Source of the DNA: Rhodococcus sp. UNC23MFCrub1.1
GTDB lineage: Bacteria > Actinomycetota > Actinomycetes > Mycobacteriales > Mycobacteriaceae
Direction of reading: 5' to 3'
Assembly (NCBI RefSeq): GCF_000686025.1
Contig: NZ_JMLQ01000002.1
Span: forward strand, 62,001-126,000
Length of the DNA: 64,000 nucleotides
Part shown: positions 1-9,413 of the stretch, piece after piece
Numbering within the stretch: the first letter of the stretch is position 1
Layout of the letters: the number at the start of each line of letters is the position of its first letter
Program-made: the position numbers and the translations under genes
Notes under the pieces: model-generated
Database searches by the model: none
The model's input: the letters and a program-made list of their open reading frames with translations, nothing else
Told to the model about the DNA's origin: nothing

Positions 1-31
1 TGCTCACGACGTCGAACGACGAATCAGCCAC
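1..31 (-). CDS. yajQ: YajQ-family nucleotide-binding protein, N-terminal fragment (runs off the left edge)
   Basis: Only the first ten codons are inside the window. Read on the minus strand from a GTG at 31-29 they give VADSSFDVVS, the characteristic start of YajQ proteins (MADSSFD-). A good ribosome binding site, GAAGGAG, lies about 8 bases upstream of the GTG. YajQ proteins are small two-domain nucleotide-binding proteins; some bind cyclic di-GMP. The gene diverges from the tRNA-Tyr gene. The assignment rests on a short but distinctive stretch, so the family is likely while everything beyond the tenth codon is unseen. Confidence 0.72.
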   Translation of the reverse strand, partial: MADSSFDVVS

Positions 32-89
32 TGACAACACTCCTTCGTGCGTGATCGGTACGGTGCCGACGGTAGCGTGTCCAGCCGGT

Positions 90-120
90 TTGCCATCGAG
101 GGGTGCGGTCGTTGTATTCT
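90..120 (+). promoter_or_regulatory. Candidate promoter of tRNA-Tyr
   Basis: A -35-like TTGCCA at 90-95 and a -10-like TATTCT at 115-120 are separated by 19 bases and lie about 55 bases before the tRNA-Tyr gene. The spacer is long for a primary sigma promoter, so this is a weak call made from pattern only. Confidence 0.33.
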
Positions 121-175
121 GCGTATCGCACCTGGAGCGGTCACTCGACGAGTGTCCGGCGCCATGGAGCATCCC

Positions 176-258
176 GGCAGATTGCCCGAGCGGCCAATGG
201 GAGCGGACTGTAAATCCGTCGGCTTATGCCTACGTAGGTTCGAATCCTACATCTGCCA
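176..258 (+). tRNA. tRNA-Tyr (anticodon GTA)
   Basis: A class II tRNA of 83 bases with a long variable arm. The acceptor stem GGCAGAT (176-182) pairs with ATCTGCC (251-257), with A258 as discriminator. The anticodon loop carries GTA at 210-212 and the T arm contains GGTTCGAATCC. No CCA is encoded. It reads tyrosine UAC/UAU codons, and a strong terminator follows at once. Confidence 0.97.
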
Positions 259-263
259 CACCC

Positions 264-301
264 GACGAGACCCCGGCGAGAATCCTCGCCGGGGTCTCGT
301 C
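264..301 (+). terminator. Rho-independent-type terminator after tRNA-Tyr
   Basis: A perfect 17-base inverted repeat (264-280 with 285-301) around the loop AATC. It starts six bases after the tRNA-Tyr discriminator. There is no clear U tract, which is common for actinobacterial terminators. Confidence 0.85.
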
Positions 302-359
302 GTCGGGGTGGGGGCAGGCGGCATGCGAAACGCCGCGTGCAACTCGTTCACCAGGCAAT

Positions 360-389
360 TTGGCGAGCGGTCTGACCCCTGTGTAATGT
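360..389 (+). promoter_or_regulatory. Candidate promoter of the tRNA-Thr/tRNA-Met/rpmG unit
   Basis: TTGGCG at 360-365 is followed by TGTAAT (382-387, spacer 16) or TAATGT (384-389, spacer 18). The position, about 40 bases before tRNA-Thr and after the preceding terminator, suits a promoter. Pattern evidence only. Confidence 0.38.
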
Positions 390-429
390 CTTCGAAGGCT
401 TCGACGTGCACCTCGTGTGCGCCGATCCT

Positions 430-502
430 GCCCCCTTAGCTCAGTCGGTAGAGCGTTTCCATGGTAAGGAAAAGGTCAACGGTTCGATTCCGTTAGGGGG
501 CT
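430..502 (+). tRNA. tRNA-Thr (anticodon GGT)
   Basis: A 73-base cloverleaf. The acceptor GCCCCCT (430-436) pairs with AGGGGGC (495-501), with T502 as discriminator. The anticodon stem TTTCC/GGAAA encloses the loop ATGGTAA with anticodon GGT at 463-465. No CCA is encoded. It sits upstream of tRNA-Met and rpmG in the order thrT-metT-rpmG known from mycobacteria. Confidence 0.97.
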
Positions 503-537
503 CGCGGGACCGAGCGCCGGCCGGCGTCCGGCACCGA

Positions 538-610
538 GGCGGTGTAGCTCAGTCGGTAGAGCAAACGACTCATAATCGTTGTGTCGCCGGTTCAAGTCCG
601 GCCATCGCTA
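538..610 (+). tRNA. tRNA-Met (anticodon CAT)
   Basis: A 73-base cloverleaf. The acceptor GGCGGTG (538-544) pairs with CATCGCT (603-609) with two G-U pairs. The anticodon loop CTCATAA holds CAT at 571-573, and the T arm is GCCGG-TTCAAGT-CCGGC. Gene order matches the elongator methionine tRNA next to rpmG in mycobacteria. A lysidine-type isoleucine tRNA also has CAT and cannot be excluded by anticodon alone, but context favours methionine. Confidence 0.93.
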
Positions 611-708
611 CTCGACAGAGGACTCCGCCGCTGCTGCGCGCAGTGGGGTCCGGTATTCATGACCGACGCAGCACCCGTATCGCGCTCTACCCGAAAGCAG
701 GCATCGAC

Positions 709-876
709 GTGGCCTCCTCCACTGACGTTCGGCCCAAGATCACCTTGGCGTGCGAGGTGTGCAAGCACCGTAACTACATCACCAAGAAGAATCGCCGCAA
801 CGATCCCGATCGCCTCGAGATCAAGAAGTTCTGCCCGAACTGCGGAACTCATCGCGCGCACCGCGAATCTCGCTGA
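709..876 (+). CDS. rpmG: 50S ribosomal protein L33
   Basis: A 55-residue large-subunit ribosomal protein. The GTG at 709 starts [18 protein letters not shown], which matches L33 closely. Two CxxC pairs (C15/C18 and C42/C45) form the zinc ribbon of the zinc-binding class of L33; many actinobacteria also carry a zinc-free paralogue used under zinc limitation. It lies 98 bases after tRNA-Met and upstream of hadA, the arrangement seen in mycobacteria. The preceding 98 bases (611-708) show no other feature. Confidence 0.95.
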   Translation: MASSTDVRPKITLACEVCKHRNYITKKNRRNDPDRLEIKKFCPNCGTHRAHRESR

Positions 877-888
877 TCATTCGCACAG

Positions 889-924
889 CAGCGCTGCCCC
901 GGCACAGTCGCCGTGGCAGCGCTG
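889..924 (+). terminator. Hairpin after rpmG, possible terminator
   Basis: A perfect 10-base inverted repeat, CAGCGCTGCC (889-898) with GGCAGCGCTG (915-924), around a 16-base loop, starting 12 bases after the rpmG stop. There is no U tract and the loop is large, so it may be a partial terminator or an RNA-processing element between rpmG and hadAB. Confidence 0.5.
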
Positions 925-1066
925 ACGTGTGTCCAGGTGCCGGTGACCCAGTCGGCTCGGCGCCGTCCGTCTCGAACTCGCCCGACAGAGCCGTCCGGAC
1001 TGTCTCTCGTCCCACGCTCGGGTGTCCCGTGGTGAGTTCCACATCATTCTCGGGGGAGTCGACGAC

Positions 1067-1621
1067 GTGACAGTCACCGCAACCGCAACCGACCGGGGCG
1101 ACACGCCTGCCGTCGACCCGGCGGTGCACACCGCCAGCATGGTCGGGCACCACTACCGCATGCCCGACTTCTACGAGATCGGGCGCGAGAAGGTGCGCGA
1201 GTACTCACGGGCCGTGCAGAACGATCATCCCGCGCACTCCTCGGAGGACGCCGCGGCCGAGCTCGGGTACGAGCATCTCGTCGCACCGGCCACCTTCATC
1301 TCGGTCGTCGGCATCATCGCGCAGAAGGCCATGTTCGACGAGGTCATCACCGGGTACGACCTGTCGCAGATCATGCAGGCGGATCAGCGTCTCGAGTTCC
1401 ACCGTCCGATCGTGGCGGGGGACCGCCTGACCGTCGACGTGAGCCTGGAGTCCTTCCGCCAGATGGGTGGAAGCGACATCATCATCACGAAGAACATGGT
1501 CACGGACGAGGCCGGCGAGGACGTCATGACGTCCTGGACGACACTCGTGGCGAAGACCGGCGGCGGTTCCGATCAGGACGCGCTGGAGATGGCGAAAGGT
1601 GTCATGAAACATGACTCGTAA
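1067..1621 (+). CDS. hadA: (3R)-hydroxyacyl-ACP dehydratase subunit HadA
   Basis: The non-catalytic, substrate-channel subunit of the HadAB dehydratase, which removes water from 3-hydroxyacyl-ACP during FAS-II elongation of mycolic acid precursors. The 184-residue product has the MaoC-like hot-dog fold; conserved stretches include MVGHHYRMPDFYEIGREK, YSRAVQND and FHRPIVAGDRL, all close to mycobacterial HadA. The GTG at 1067 is chosen because GGGGGAG lies 8 bases upstream; it gives an N-terminal tail of about 24 residues before the family's usual start. GTG 1124 would give a conventional length but has no binding site. The 3' end overlaps hadB by 11 bases, implying coupled translation and equal subunit supply. 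Confidence 0.9.
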   Translation: MTVTATATDRGDTPAVDPAVHTASMVGHHYRMPDFYEIGREKVREYSRAVQNDHPAHSSEDAAAELGYEHLVAPATFISVVGIIAQKAMFDEVITGYDLSQIMQADQRLEFHRPIVAGDRLTVDVSLESFRQMGGSDIIITKNMVTDEAGEDVMTSWTTLVAKTGGGSDQDALEMAKGVMKHDS

Positions 1622-2039
1622 GCAGTTCGACCAGGTCACCGTCGGCGACGACCTTCCCGAGCGCACCTACGAGCTCACCCGCGGTGACCTCGTGAACTAC
1701 TCGGGCGTCTCCGGCGACCCGAACCCGATCCACTGGAGTGATCCGGTCGCGCGCACGCTCGCCGGACTCTCGGACGTCGTCGCCCACGGCATGCTCACCA
1801 TGGGACTCGGCGCCGGTTTCGTCACCGACTGGTCGGGTGATCCGGGCGCCATCACCGAGTACAACGTGCGCTTCACCAGCCCCGTGCTGGTCAAGGAGAC
1901 CGAGCCGGCCAAGGTCGACTTCACGGGTCGCATCAAGTCGGTCGACGCGGACACCCGCAAGGCCGTCGTCGCCATCACCGCGAAATACGAGGGCAAGAAG
2001 ATCTTCGGTCGCGCCGTCGCGACCGTCCAGCTCGCGTGA
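1611..2039 (+). CDS. hadB: (3R)-hydroxyacyl-ACP dehydratase catalytic subunit HadB
   Basis: Catalytic partner of HadA in the mycolate FAS-II cycle. The 142-residue MaoC/hot-dog protein carries the hydratase motif with Asp36 and His41 in GVSGDPNPIHWSD, the same residue numbers as the catalytic pair in mycobacterial HadB. The next conserved part, VVAHGMLTMGLGAG, lines the active-site tunnel. Translation probably re-initiates within the end of hadA. In Mycobacterium tuberculosis hadC follows directly; here the 132 bases to tRNA-Trp contain no third dehydratase gene. Confidence 0.95.
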   Translation: MTRKQFDQVTVGDDLPERTYELTRGDLVNYSGVSGDPNPIHWSDPVARTLAGLSDVVAHGMLTMGLGAGFVTDWSGDPGAITEYNVRFTSPVLVKETEPAKVDFTGRIKSVDADTRKAVVAITAKYEGKKIFGRAVATVQLA

Positions 2040-2072
2040 TCCGGCTCTCCGATCGCCGACTCGAGTCAGCGA

Positions 2073-2102
2073 TTTCGGGGGCGTCCGTGAGTGCAGTACA
2101 CT
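2073..2102 (+). promoter_or_regulatory. Candidate promoter of tRNA-Trp/secE-nusG
   Basis: TTTCGG at 2073-2078 and TACACT at 2097-2102 are separated by 18 bases and lie about 70 bases before tRNA-Trp. The -10 hexamer is good and the -35 is poor. It would drive tRNA-Trp and probably secE-nusG. Confidence 0.4.
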
Positions 2103-2171
2103 GAGATCTCCGGGGTCGTACAGCGCTGTGCGCTGTCCGTCGCCGGTACGACCGGATTTCGATCCGGCCGA

Positions 2172-2247
<76 letters not shown>

Positions 2248-2327
2248 CGTTCGCAAGCGGTGCTTCGGACAGTGGTCATGCAGAGCATTCGAGTGCAGAC
2301 ACCCTGCCGACGACCGAGAGGAACGAC

Positions 2328-3702
<1,375 letters not shown>

Positions 3703-3779
3703 GGCGCTCAGAACCCCCCACAACTTGCAGGCAGTACCGCAAGACATCCGAGAACCACGCAACAACCTAGGAATCACAG

Positions 3780-4214
3780 ATGCCCCCCAAGAAGAAGAAG
3801 CTAGCCGGGATCATCAAGCTTCAGATCCAGGCCGGTCAGGCCAACCCGGCACCGCCCGTGGGCCCCGCCCTCGGTCAGCACGGCGTCAACATCATGGAGT
3901 TCTGCAAGGCGTACAACGCCGCGACCGAGTCGCAGCGTGGCAACGTCGTGCCGGTGGAGATCTCGGTCTACGAGGACCGGACCTTCGACTTCAAGCTGAA
4001 GACCCCGCCTGCCGCCAAGCTGCTGCTCAAGGCAGCCGGCGTCGCCAAGGGTTCGGGCGAGCCGCACAAGACCAAGGTCGCCACGGTGACCATGGACCAG
4101 GTGCGCGAGATCGCCAAGACCAAGGCCGAGGATCTGAACGCCAACGACATCGACCAGGCCGCGAAGATCATCGCCGGCACTGCTCGCTCGATGGGTATCA
4201 CGGTCGAAGGCTGA
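3780..4214 (+). CDS. rplK: 50S ribosomal protein L11
   Basis: L11 binds 23S rRNA in the GTPase-associated region and contacts elongation factors; it is the platform for RelA activation and thiopeptide antibiotics. The 144-residue protein is full length. The N-terminal domain contains the proline-rich linker [20 protein letters not shown] and the C-terminal RNA-binding domain contains [20 protein letters not shown]. The ATG at 3780 is preceded by AGGAA. rplA follows after 86 bases, the usual rplKA pair. Confidence 0.97.
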
Positions 4215-4300
4215 GCCACAGGCTCACCAGCTCCACAGCATCACGTGGGAGAGCCGGCCAGGCTCGTCAACCACGCTCCGAACAACGAACGGACATCATC

Positions 4301-5020
4301 ATGGCAAAGCGCAGCAAGGCCTACGAGGCCGCAGCAGCGAAGATCGATCAGGACCAGCTCTACTCGCCGCTCTCGGCGGCGAAGCTGGCCAAGGACACCG
4401 CGTCGAGCAAGTTCGATCCGACCGTCGAGGTCGCGATGCGCCTCGGCGTCGATCCCCGCAAGGCGGACCAGATGGTGCGCGGCACCGTCAACCTGCCCCA
4501 CGGCACCGGTAAGACCGCCCGCGTCATCGTCTTCGCCGCAGGCGCGAAGGCCGACGAGGCCGTCGCCGCCGGTGCGGACGAGGTCGGCGCAGAGGACCTG
4601 ATCGAGCGGATCCAGGGCGGATGGCTGGAGTTCGACGCAGCGATCGCCACCCCTGACCAGATGGCCAAGGTCGGCCGCATCGCCCGCGTTCTCGGACCGC
4701 GTGGCCTGATGCCGAACCCGAAGACGGGCACGGTCACCAACGACGTGACCAAGGCCGTCGGCGACATCAAGGGCGGCAAGATCAACTTCCGCGTCGACAA
4801 GCAGGCCAACCTGCACTTCGTCATCGGCAAGGCGTCGTTCGACGACGCCAAGCTGGTGGAGAACTACGGCGCAGCCCTGGACGAGATCCTGCGTGCGAAG
4901 CCGTCGTCGGCCAAGGGCCGTTACGTCAAGAAGATCACGGTCTCGACCACCACCGGACCGGGCATCCCGGTGGACCCGAACCGTACTCGGAACCTCCTCG
5001 AGGACGACGCGACCGCCTGA
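4301..5020 (+). CDS. rplA: 50S ribosomal protein L1
   Basis: L1 forms the mobile L1 stalk that helps release deacylated tRNA, and in many bacteria represses its own operon by binding the mRNA. The 239-residue product from ATG 4301 ([15 protein letters not shown]) is full length. The family signature [19 protein letters not shown] is present at about residues 127-145. An out-of-frame-looking 3488 start upstream is not plausible because it would run through nusG and rplK. A strong terminator follows 20 bases after the stop. Confidence 0.97.
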   Translation: MAKRSKAYEAAAAKIDQDQLYSPLSAAKLAKDTASSKFDPTVEVAMRLGVDPRKADQMVRGTVNLPHGTGKTARVIVFAAGAKADEAVAAGADEVGAEDLIERIQGGWLEFDAAIATPDQMAKVGRIARVLGPRGLMPNPKTGTVTNDVTKAVGDIKGGKINFRVDKQANLHFVIGKASFDDAKLVENYGAALDEILRAKPSSAKGRYVKKITVSTTTGPGIPVDPNRTRNLLEDDATA

Positions 5021-5039
5021 GTCACTCGCAGCACCGAAG

Positions 5040-5070
5040 AAGGCCGGCACCCCGTGGGGGTGCCGGCCTT
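5040..5070. terminator. Bidirectional terminator between rplA and the alpha/beta hydrolase
   Basis: A perfect 14-base stem, AAGGCCGGCACCCC (5040-5053) with its complement (5057-5070), around the loop GTG. The AA at the left end and TT at the right end let it serve both converging genes. Confidence 0.9.
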
Positions 5071-5080
5071 CGTCGCGTTC

Positions 5081-6028
5081 TCAGGCCTTGGCGACGTTCG
5101 TGAGAATCGTGTCGACCACGCGGTCCACCAGGGCGTTCGGGATGTCGTGCGCCATGCCGTCGACGAGCACCAGCTCGGATCCGACCACGTGGCGCGCGAT
5201 GGCCTTCCCGCCGGCGGGACGCACGAGGGGATCCGCCGTGCCGTGGATGACGACCGTCGGCGCCGTGATCCGCTTCGTGTACTTCGCGAGGCTCCCGGTT
5301 CCGGTGATCGCCGCGAGCTGACGGACGATGCCGGCCGGGTAGTAGCCGCGGTCGTACGCCTCGGTCGCGTCGGCGACACGTTCGTCCCGCGTGGTGGGGA
5401 ACTGCTTGCTGCCGATCGTCTGGAACGTCGTCGCCTGGTGTTCGATGATCTGCTCGCGCGTCGCGTTCTTGGGCGGCGGCTTGAGCAGCGGCGCGAGCGC
5501 GCGGACGTCCGGCGGCGGCAGGAACGCCTCGTTGGTGCTGGAGAAGAGGATGGAGACCGAGCGGATGCGCTCCGGGTGCGACCCCGCGACCACCTGCGTG
5601 ATCATGCCGCCCATCGAGGCGCCGACGATGTGGGCCGACTCGATGCCCAGGTGGTCGAGCAGGCCGACGGTGTCCTCGGCCATGTCCACCACCGTGTACG
5701 GAACCGAGCTCGACTGCCCGAGTTCGTGGCGGACCAGTCGCAGCAGGATGTTCCCCGTGACGCGCTGCCCGTCGAGCTTGCCCGAGAGTCCGATGTCTCG
5801 GTTGTCGAAGCGGATCACGCGATAGCCGGCGTTGATCAGCTTGCGGCAGAACGGCATCGACCACGTGAGCAGCTGGCAGCCCAGTCCCATGACGAGCAGG
5901 ATCGGCGGGTTCTCGATGTCGCCCATGTCCTCGTAGGCGATCTCGACCGCGCCGACCGAGGCGGTGCCGGTACGGACCTCGACCTCGACCTCGGTCTCGG
6001 AACGGCCGGTCTCGGGTGTGCCTGTCAT
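5081..6028 (-). CDS. Alpha/beta hydrolase
   Basis: A 315-residue alpha/beta-hydrolase-fold enzyme of unknown substrate. The nucleophile elbow is GASMGG with Ser138. A plausible catalytic Asp lies in HGTADPLV (near 266) and the His in GMAHDIPN (near 294), so the triad looks complete. The oxyanion-hole segment VMGLGCQLLTW and the strand RFDNRDIGLS are typical of lipase/esterase-like members. There is no signal peptide. It starts 12 bases after the stop of the CocE-type hydrolase, so the two are one transcription unit. Lipid-ester or lactone hydrolysis is a reasonable guess but not shown. Confidence 0.85.
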   Translation of the reverse strand: MTGTPETGRSETEVEVEVRTGTASVGAVEIAYEDMGDIENPPILLVMGLGCQLLTWSMPFCRKLINAGYRVIRFDNRDIGLSGKLDGQRVTGNILLRLVRHELGQSSSVPYTVVDMAEDTVGLLDHLGIESAHIVGASMGGMITQVVAGSHPERIRSVSILFSSTNEAFLPPPDVRALAPLLKPPPKNATREQIIEHQATTFQTIGSKQFPTTRDERVADATEAYDRGYYPAGIVRQLAAITGTGSLAKYTKRITAPTVVIHGTADPLVRPAGGKAIARHVVGSELVLVDGMAHDIPNALVDRVVDTILTNVAKA

Positions 6029-6040
6029 ACGTGGATCTCC

Positions 6041-8014
6041 TTACCAGCCGGGCTCACCGAGCAGCGGCAACGTGATGAAACTGGGGTTCGTCGGGTCGAG
6101 GTCGACGTCCTGCGCTCGCCATCGGGTGCGGAGGCGATCGGGCAGGATCGGCACGAATCGAGGCGCGTCGGCCGCGAAGATGTCGAGTCGCAGGCGGTGT
6201 CCGGGGTGCAGGACCGCCTCGGTCGAGAGTAGTTCGATGTCGAGGACGATCGGTTCGCCGGGGACCACGGGGAGCAGTGACTCGCGCGTGAGCGGGTGGT
6301 GGGCCACCAGGTAGTCACCCGACTCGGTGCGGATGCTCTCCTCGTCGTCGATCGCGCGGCGCGACGCCAGCAGCGCACCGTTGGTGAGCACGGTGGGAGT
6401 GCCGTCGGGGGCGACGTCGCACAGCATCACGGCCCACATCGACTCGCGGGCGCGCGCGACGGTGCGGACGTGGACGTTGGCGGGGCCCGAGTAGACGACG
6501 GTGGTCATGACGGGAGGCGTGGTGAACGTGAGCGCGTCACCCTCCGCGAAGCGGTTGTCGTAGGTGAAGCCGCCGCCGAGAACGGCCGGAACACCGGCCA
6601 GCACCTGCGTGGTGTCGCGGGAGACGACGGTGCGGAACCCGGGCTTCACCGTCAGACGGGCCGTGTCGGTCGGCGCCTCGAAGTGCAGGGACCCGTCGTG
6701 CCGGCTGTGCGACGCGGTACCGGACGAGTCGGCGCTCAGGTAGAGGCGCCGAGCCACGGCGGCGGGCGCGGGGAACCGGCCGTGCGCTTCCCACCCGCCG
6801 CCCTGCTGACGCAGCGTGACCGGTCCGTAGCGGTCGATACCGTTGTCGATGCCGCGCAGCCACTTGTCGAACCAGGCGCGTTCGAGCACGTCGAGTCGCG
6901 GCGGGAACCCGGGTTCACCGAAGCCGATCCCGGGGTTGCCGTGGTACCCGTCGCCCACCAGAAGTTGCTTGCGCCCGCGTTCGACGGTGAGTCGGTTGTA
7001 CATGTCGGGTGCCGCGCCGCCGAAGATGTCGTGCCAGCAGCCGTAGAGGAACGTGGGGACCGCGATGTCCTCGATGGTGGGATCGATGGTGTCGAAGGAC
7101 GGGTCGTCGTAGATGCGCGGGTCCGAACCGGTGAGGAACCCGTTCACCAGATTGCTGATGTTCGTGGCGGGGGACCGTACGCGATCCGCGAGCCAGCCGA
7201 CTCCGCCGCGTCGCAGGATCTGCACTGCCGGAACCCATTTGAGGGTGTTCACGGCGGTGAGCCACAGGGGGATGAAGAGCGACGGTGCGCCGCCGGTGGC
7301 GAAGATCTCGCGGACGATGTCCTCGGATCCCTCGACGGCGAACACGGCGTCCGGTCCCGCGCTGCCCGCGGCGGCGGCCTGCAGGGAATTGATGGCGGAG
7401 TAGGAGATGCCGGCCATGCCGACGCGCCCGTCGCACCACGGCGACGCCCGGATCCACTCGAGGATCTCCAGGGTGTCGAGTTGTTCACGCGGGCCGAGGG
7501 TGTCCCACACGCCGGACGAGGAACCGGTGCCGCGCGCGTCGATGATGACCTGCACGTAGCCGCTACGGACGAGATGGCGGTTCACGGTGAGCAGATCCGC
7601 CGCACCGCCCGCGACGACGCGGGTGATCTCGGAGATGCCGTCGAACGGGGTTCCCGAGAGGTCGACGGAGCGGGACACGCGACGCAGCGCCGGCCCGAGC
7701 ACGGGTGCTGCGAGGAGTGCGTCGATCGAGTCGAGCAGGACCGAGTTGTACGGGGTGATGTTCAGGACGACGGGGAAGCGAGAGGAGACGGATCGTCCAC
7801 TCGCGTCAGCAGGGGACACGACGATGGCGCGGAGAACGGCTCCGTCCGTCATCGTGACGGCGGCGCCGCGGTCGATGTGCACACGGGGGAACTCGGGAGC
7901 GGACTCCACGAGTTCTGCCCATGCTCGGCCGTCGGCGCCGCCGGTGGGATCACGGTGGAAGGGCGAGACGACGTGCTCGGGTTGCACCAGTGCATGGGCC
8001 GATGTCGTCGTCAT
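6041..8014 (-). CDS. CocE/NonD-type hydrolase (X-Pro dipeptidyl-peptidase S15 family)
   Basis: A 657-residue member of the S15/CocE hydrolase family, whose members cleave esters or acylated peptides. The alpha/beta-hydrolase core holds the nucleophile in GMAGISYSA (Ser204), a probable Asp in YGCWHDIFG and a probable His in GDGYHGNPG. The last third is the jelly-roll beta domain with the usual PGHRLRLDIFAAD segment. The ATG at 8014 (MTTTSAHAL) is chosen over an upstream in-frame start because the upstream residues look non-conserved. It is first in a two-gene operon with the smaller hydrolase. Confidence 0.87.
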   Translation of the reverse strand: MTTTSAHALVQPEHVVSPFHRDPTGGADGRAWAELVESAPEFPRVHIDRGAAVTMTDGAVLRAIVVSPADASGRSVSSRFPVVLNITPYNSVLLDSIDALLAAPVLGPALRRVSRSVDLSGTPFDGISEITRVVAGGAADLLTVNRHLVRSGYVQVIIDARGTGSSSGVWDTLGPREQLDTLEILEWIRASPWCDGRVGMAGISYSAINSLQAAAAGSAGPDAVFAVEGSEDIVREIFATGGAPSLFIPLWLTAVNTLKWVPAVQILRRGGVGWLADRVRSPATNISNLVNGFLTGSDPRIYDDPSFDTIDPTIEDIAVPTFLYGCWHDIFGGAAPDMYNRLTVERGRKQLLVGDGYHGNPGIGFGEPGFPPRLDVLERAWFDKWLRGIDNGIDRYGPVTLRQQGGGWEAHGRFPAPAAVARRLYLSADSSGTASHSRHDGSLHFEAPTDTARLTVKPGFRTVVSRDTTQVLAGVPAVLGGGFTYDNRFAEGDALTFTTPPVMTTVVYSGPANVHVRTVARARESMWAVMLCDVAPDGTPTVLTNGALLASRRAIDDEESIRTESGDYLVAHHPLTRESLLPVVPGEPIVLDIELLSTEAVLHPGHRLRLDIFAADAPRFVPILPDRLRTRWRAQDVDLDPTNPSFITLPLLGEPGW

Positions 8015-8126
8015 GAACGTCGAGTCAACCTCATTGCTGTGACACGCGGTACACAACACGCCATTCCCGGCCCTTCGACAACGACGAGGGCACGTCGTCG
8101 TTCGATGTCACCAGGTGAGTGCGCTG

Positions 8127-8324
8127 CTACTTGCCGCCCTCGGGGGTTCCCTCGCTGTCGCTGAAGAAGGCCCACTCGCCGTCGTGCTCCACTTCGAGGC
8201 GCCAGCCGAGTTCGGCGTCGTCGGACTTGCTCTCCTTGAACCAGGTGTGGGCGTCGGTGGAGTTGGGGATCTCCTTGGTGGCGACGACGGATCCGGTGGG
8301 GTCGAGTACGCGATAATTGGCCAT
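8127..8324 (-). CDS. Small acidic protein of unknown function
   Basis: A 65-residue, mostly acidic soluble protein starting MANYRVLDPTGSVVATKEIP, with a central WFKE segment, a WRLEVEHDGEWAFF strand pair and a flexible Gly/Glu tail. No family is recognised. It has no signal peptide or membrane helix. AGGGAA upstream of ATG 8324 supports this start; an in-frame ATG at 8351 would add nine residues. It lies between the CocE gene and a palindromic repeat and could be a short separate unit. Confidence 0.6.
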   Translation of the reverse strand: MANYRVLDPTGSVVATKEIPNSTDAHTWFKESKSDDAELGWRLEVEHDGEWAFFSDSEGTPEGGK

Positions 8325-8365
8325 GAGCACCGTGTTCCCTCGGGAGAGCACCTCTCAAACCGAGC

Positions 8366-8431
8366 GGGCTCCGCCCCCGTGCGCCCTTTGCGTACCCGGG
8401 GATGCGCACAAGGCGCACAGGGGCGTAGCCC
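8366..8431. repeat. Long palindromic intergenic repeat, copy 1
   Basis: An imperfect inverted repeat with arms of about 27 bases (8366-8392 and 8405-8431) around the loop TACCCGGGGATG. The core arm GTGCGCC is perfectly paired. The sequence is shared with a second element at 49121-49174, also intergenic. It lies upstream of the L10 leader, where it could terminate transcription or fold in RNA. Confidence 0.75.
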
Positions 8432-8753
8432 TTTTGGTGTCTCCGGCGGCCCCGGGGTACTCTTCTCTCCGGACACCGTGCGGTCGTGATCTGCGATCGT
8501 GCGATGTTCACCTGATCTGTTCCACCCAAGACCGTTGGTCATCGTGGTCTTCGAAGAGGTTCGCCTCGTCGGAGATGGCGATTGAAGGTCCGGCCGAGCC
8601 GGCGACCCACGCAGGAGGACGAGGACCAGGGATACGTGTTGCTGACTCTCTCCGAGTCGCGCCGCCCGCATTCCGACGCCCCGTGTGCCCTGCACCGGGG
8701 CGTTTCTGCTTGTTCGGGCCGGGCCGACTCGACGCAACGAGAGGAGGCGAAGT
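8432..8753 (+). promoter_or_regulatory. Probable rplJ 5' leader (L10-type autoregulatory region)
   Basis: This gene-free stretch before rplJ holds two clear hairpins. AAGACC (8528-8533) pairs with GGTCTT (8546-8551). ACGCCCCG (8676-8683) pairs with CGGGGCGT (8696-8703) and is followed by the T-rich TTCTGCTTGTT, which resembles an attenuator. Bacterial rplJL operons commonly carry a structured leader bound by L10-(L7/L12)4. That this is such a leader is inferred from position and hairpins only. No clear promoter hexamers were found. Confidence 0.45.
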
Positions 8754-9308
8754 ATGGCAAAGGCTGAGAAGGTATCCGCGGTCGCGGAGATCTCCGAGCA
8801 GTTCAAGGGCGCCACGGCGGCCGTCGTCACGGAATACCGTGGCTTGTCGGTCACCCGTCTGACGGAGCTCCGTCGGGCCCTCGGTACCGGAGCTACGTAC
8901 TCCGTCGCCAAGAACACCCTGGTCAAGCGTGCCGCAGCTGATGCGGGCATCGAAGGCCTCGACGACTTGTTCGTCGGTCCGACCGCCATCGCATTCATCG
9001 ATGGTGAGCCGGTCGACGCTGCCAAGGCGATCAAGCAGTTCGCCAAGGACAACAAGGCGCTCGTCATCAAGGGCGGCTACATGGACGGCCGCGCGCTGTC
9101 CGTGGACGAGGTCAACAGGATCGCGGATCTCGAATCCCGCGAGGTCCTGCTGGCCAAGCTCGCCGGCGCGATGAAGGGCAACCTGGCAAAGGCCGCAGGC
9201 CTGTTCAACGCTCCCGCTTCGCAGGTCGCGCGTCTCGCGGCTGCGCTGCAGGAGAAGAAGGCTGCAGAAGAGGGCGCCTCGGCGCCGGAAGCCGCAGCTG
9301 CCGACTAG
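8754..9308 (+). CDS. rplJ: 50S ribosomal protein L10
   Basis: L10 anchors the L7/L12 dimers to the ribosomal stalk base. The 184-residue product starts [20 protein letters not shown] from ATG 8754, which is preceded by the strong GAGAGGAGG at 8739-8747. The RNA-binding domain includes [18 protein letters not shown], and the long C-terminal helix that binds L12 dimers ends in an Ala/Glu-rich tail. It forms the rplJL operon with the next gene. Confidence 0.96.
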   Translation: MAKAEKVSAVAEISEQFKGATAAVVTEYRGLSVTRLTELRRALGTGATYSVAKNTLVKRAAADAGIEGLDDLFVGPTAIAFIDGEPVDAAKAIKQFAKDNKALVIKGGYMDGRALSVDEVNRIADLESREVLLAKLAGAMKGNLAKAAGLFNAPASQVARLAAALQEKKAAEEGASAPEAAAAD

Positions 9309-9336
9309 CTGATCCGCAAGGACTGCACACCACCCC

Positions 9337-9360
9337 GTGCGGCCGGCCTCCGGCCTGCAC
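9337..9360 (+). promoter_or_regulatory. Intercistronic hairpin between rplJ and rplL
   Basis: GTGCGGCCG (9337-9345) pairs with CGGCC-T-GCAC (9351-9360) with a single bulged T and a five-base loop. It sits in the 105-base rplJ-rplL gap. Such a structure could affect mRNA stability or help set the fourfold excess of L7/L12; that role is inference. Confidence 0.45.
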
Positions 9361-9413
9361 GCAATCTCCTGTCCCCGGATCGGCGACAAGGACTTACAGA
9401 GAGGACCGCCACC

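Noticed and set aside
1022..1066. GTG 1022 as the hadA start
   Set aside because: It would add 15 residues without similarity, while GTG 1067 has a strong GGGGGAG site.
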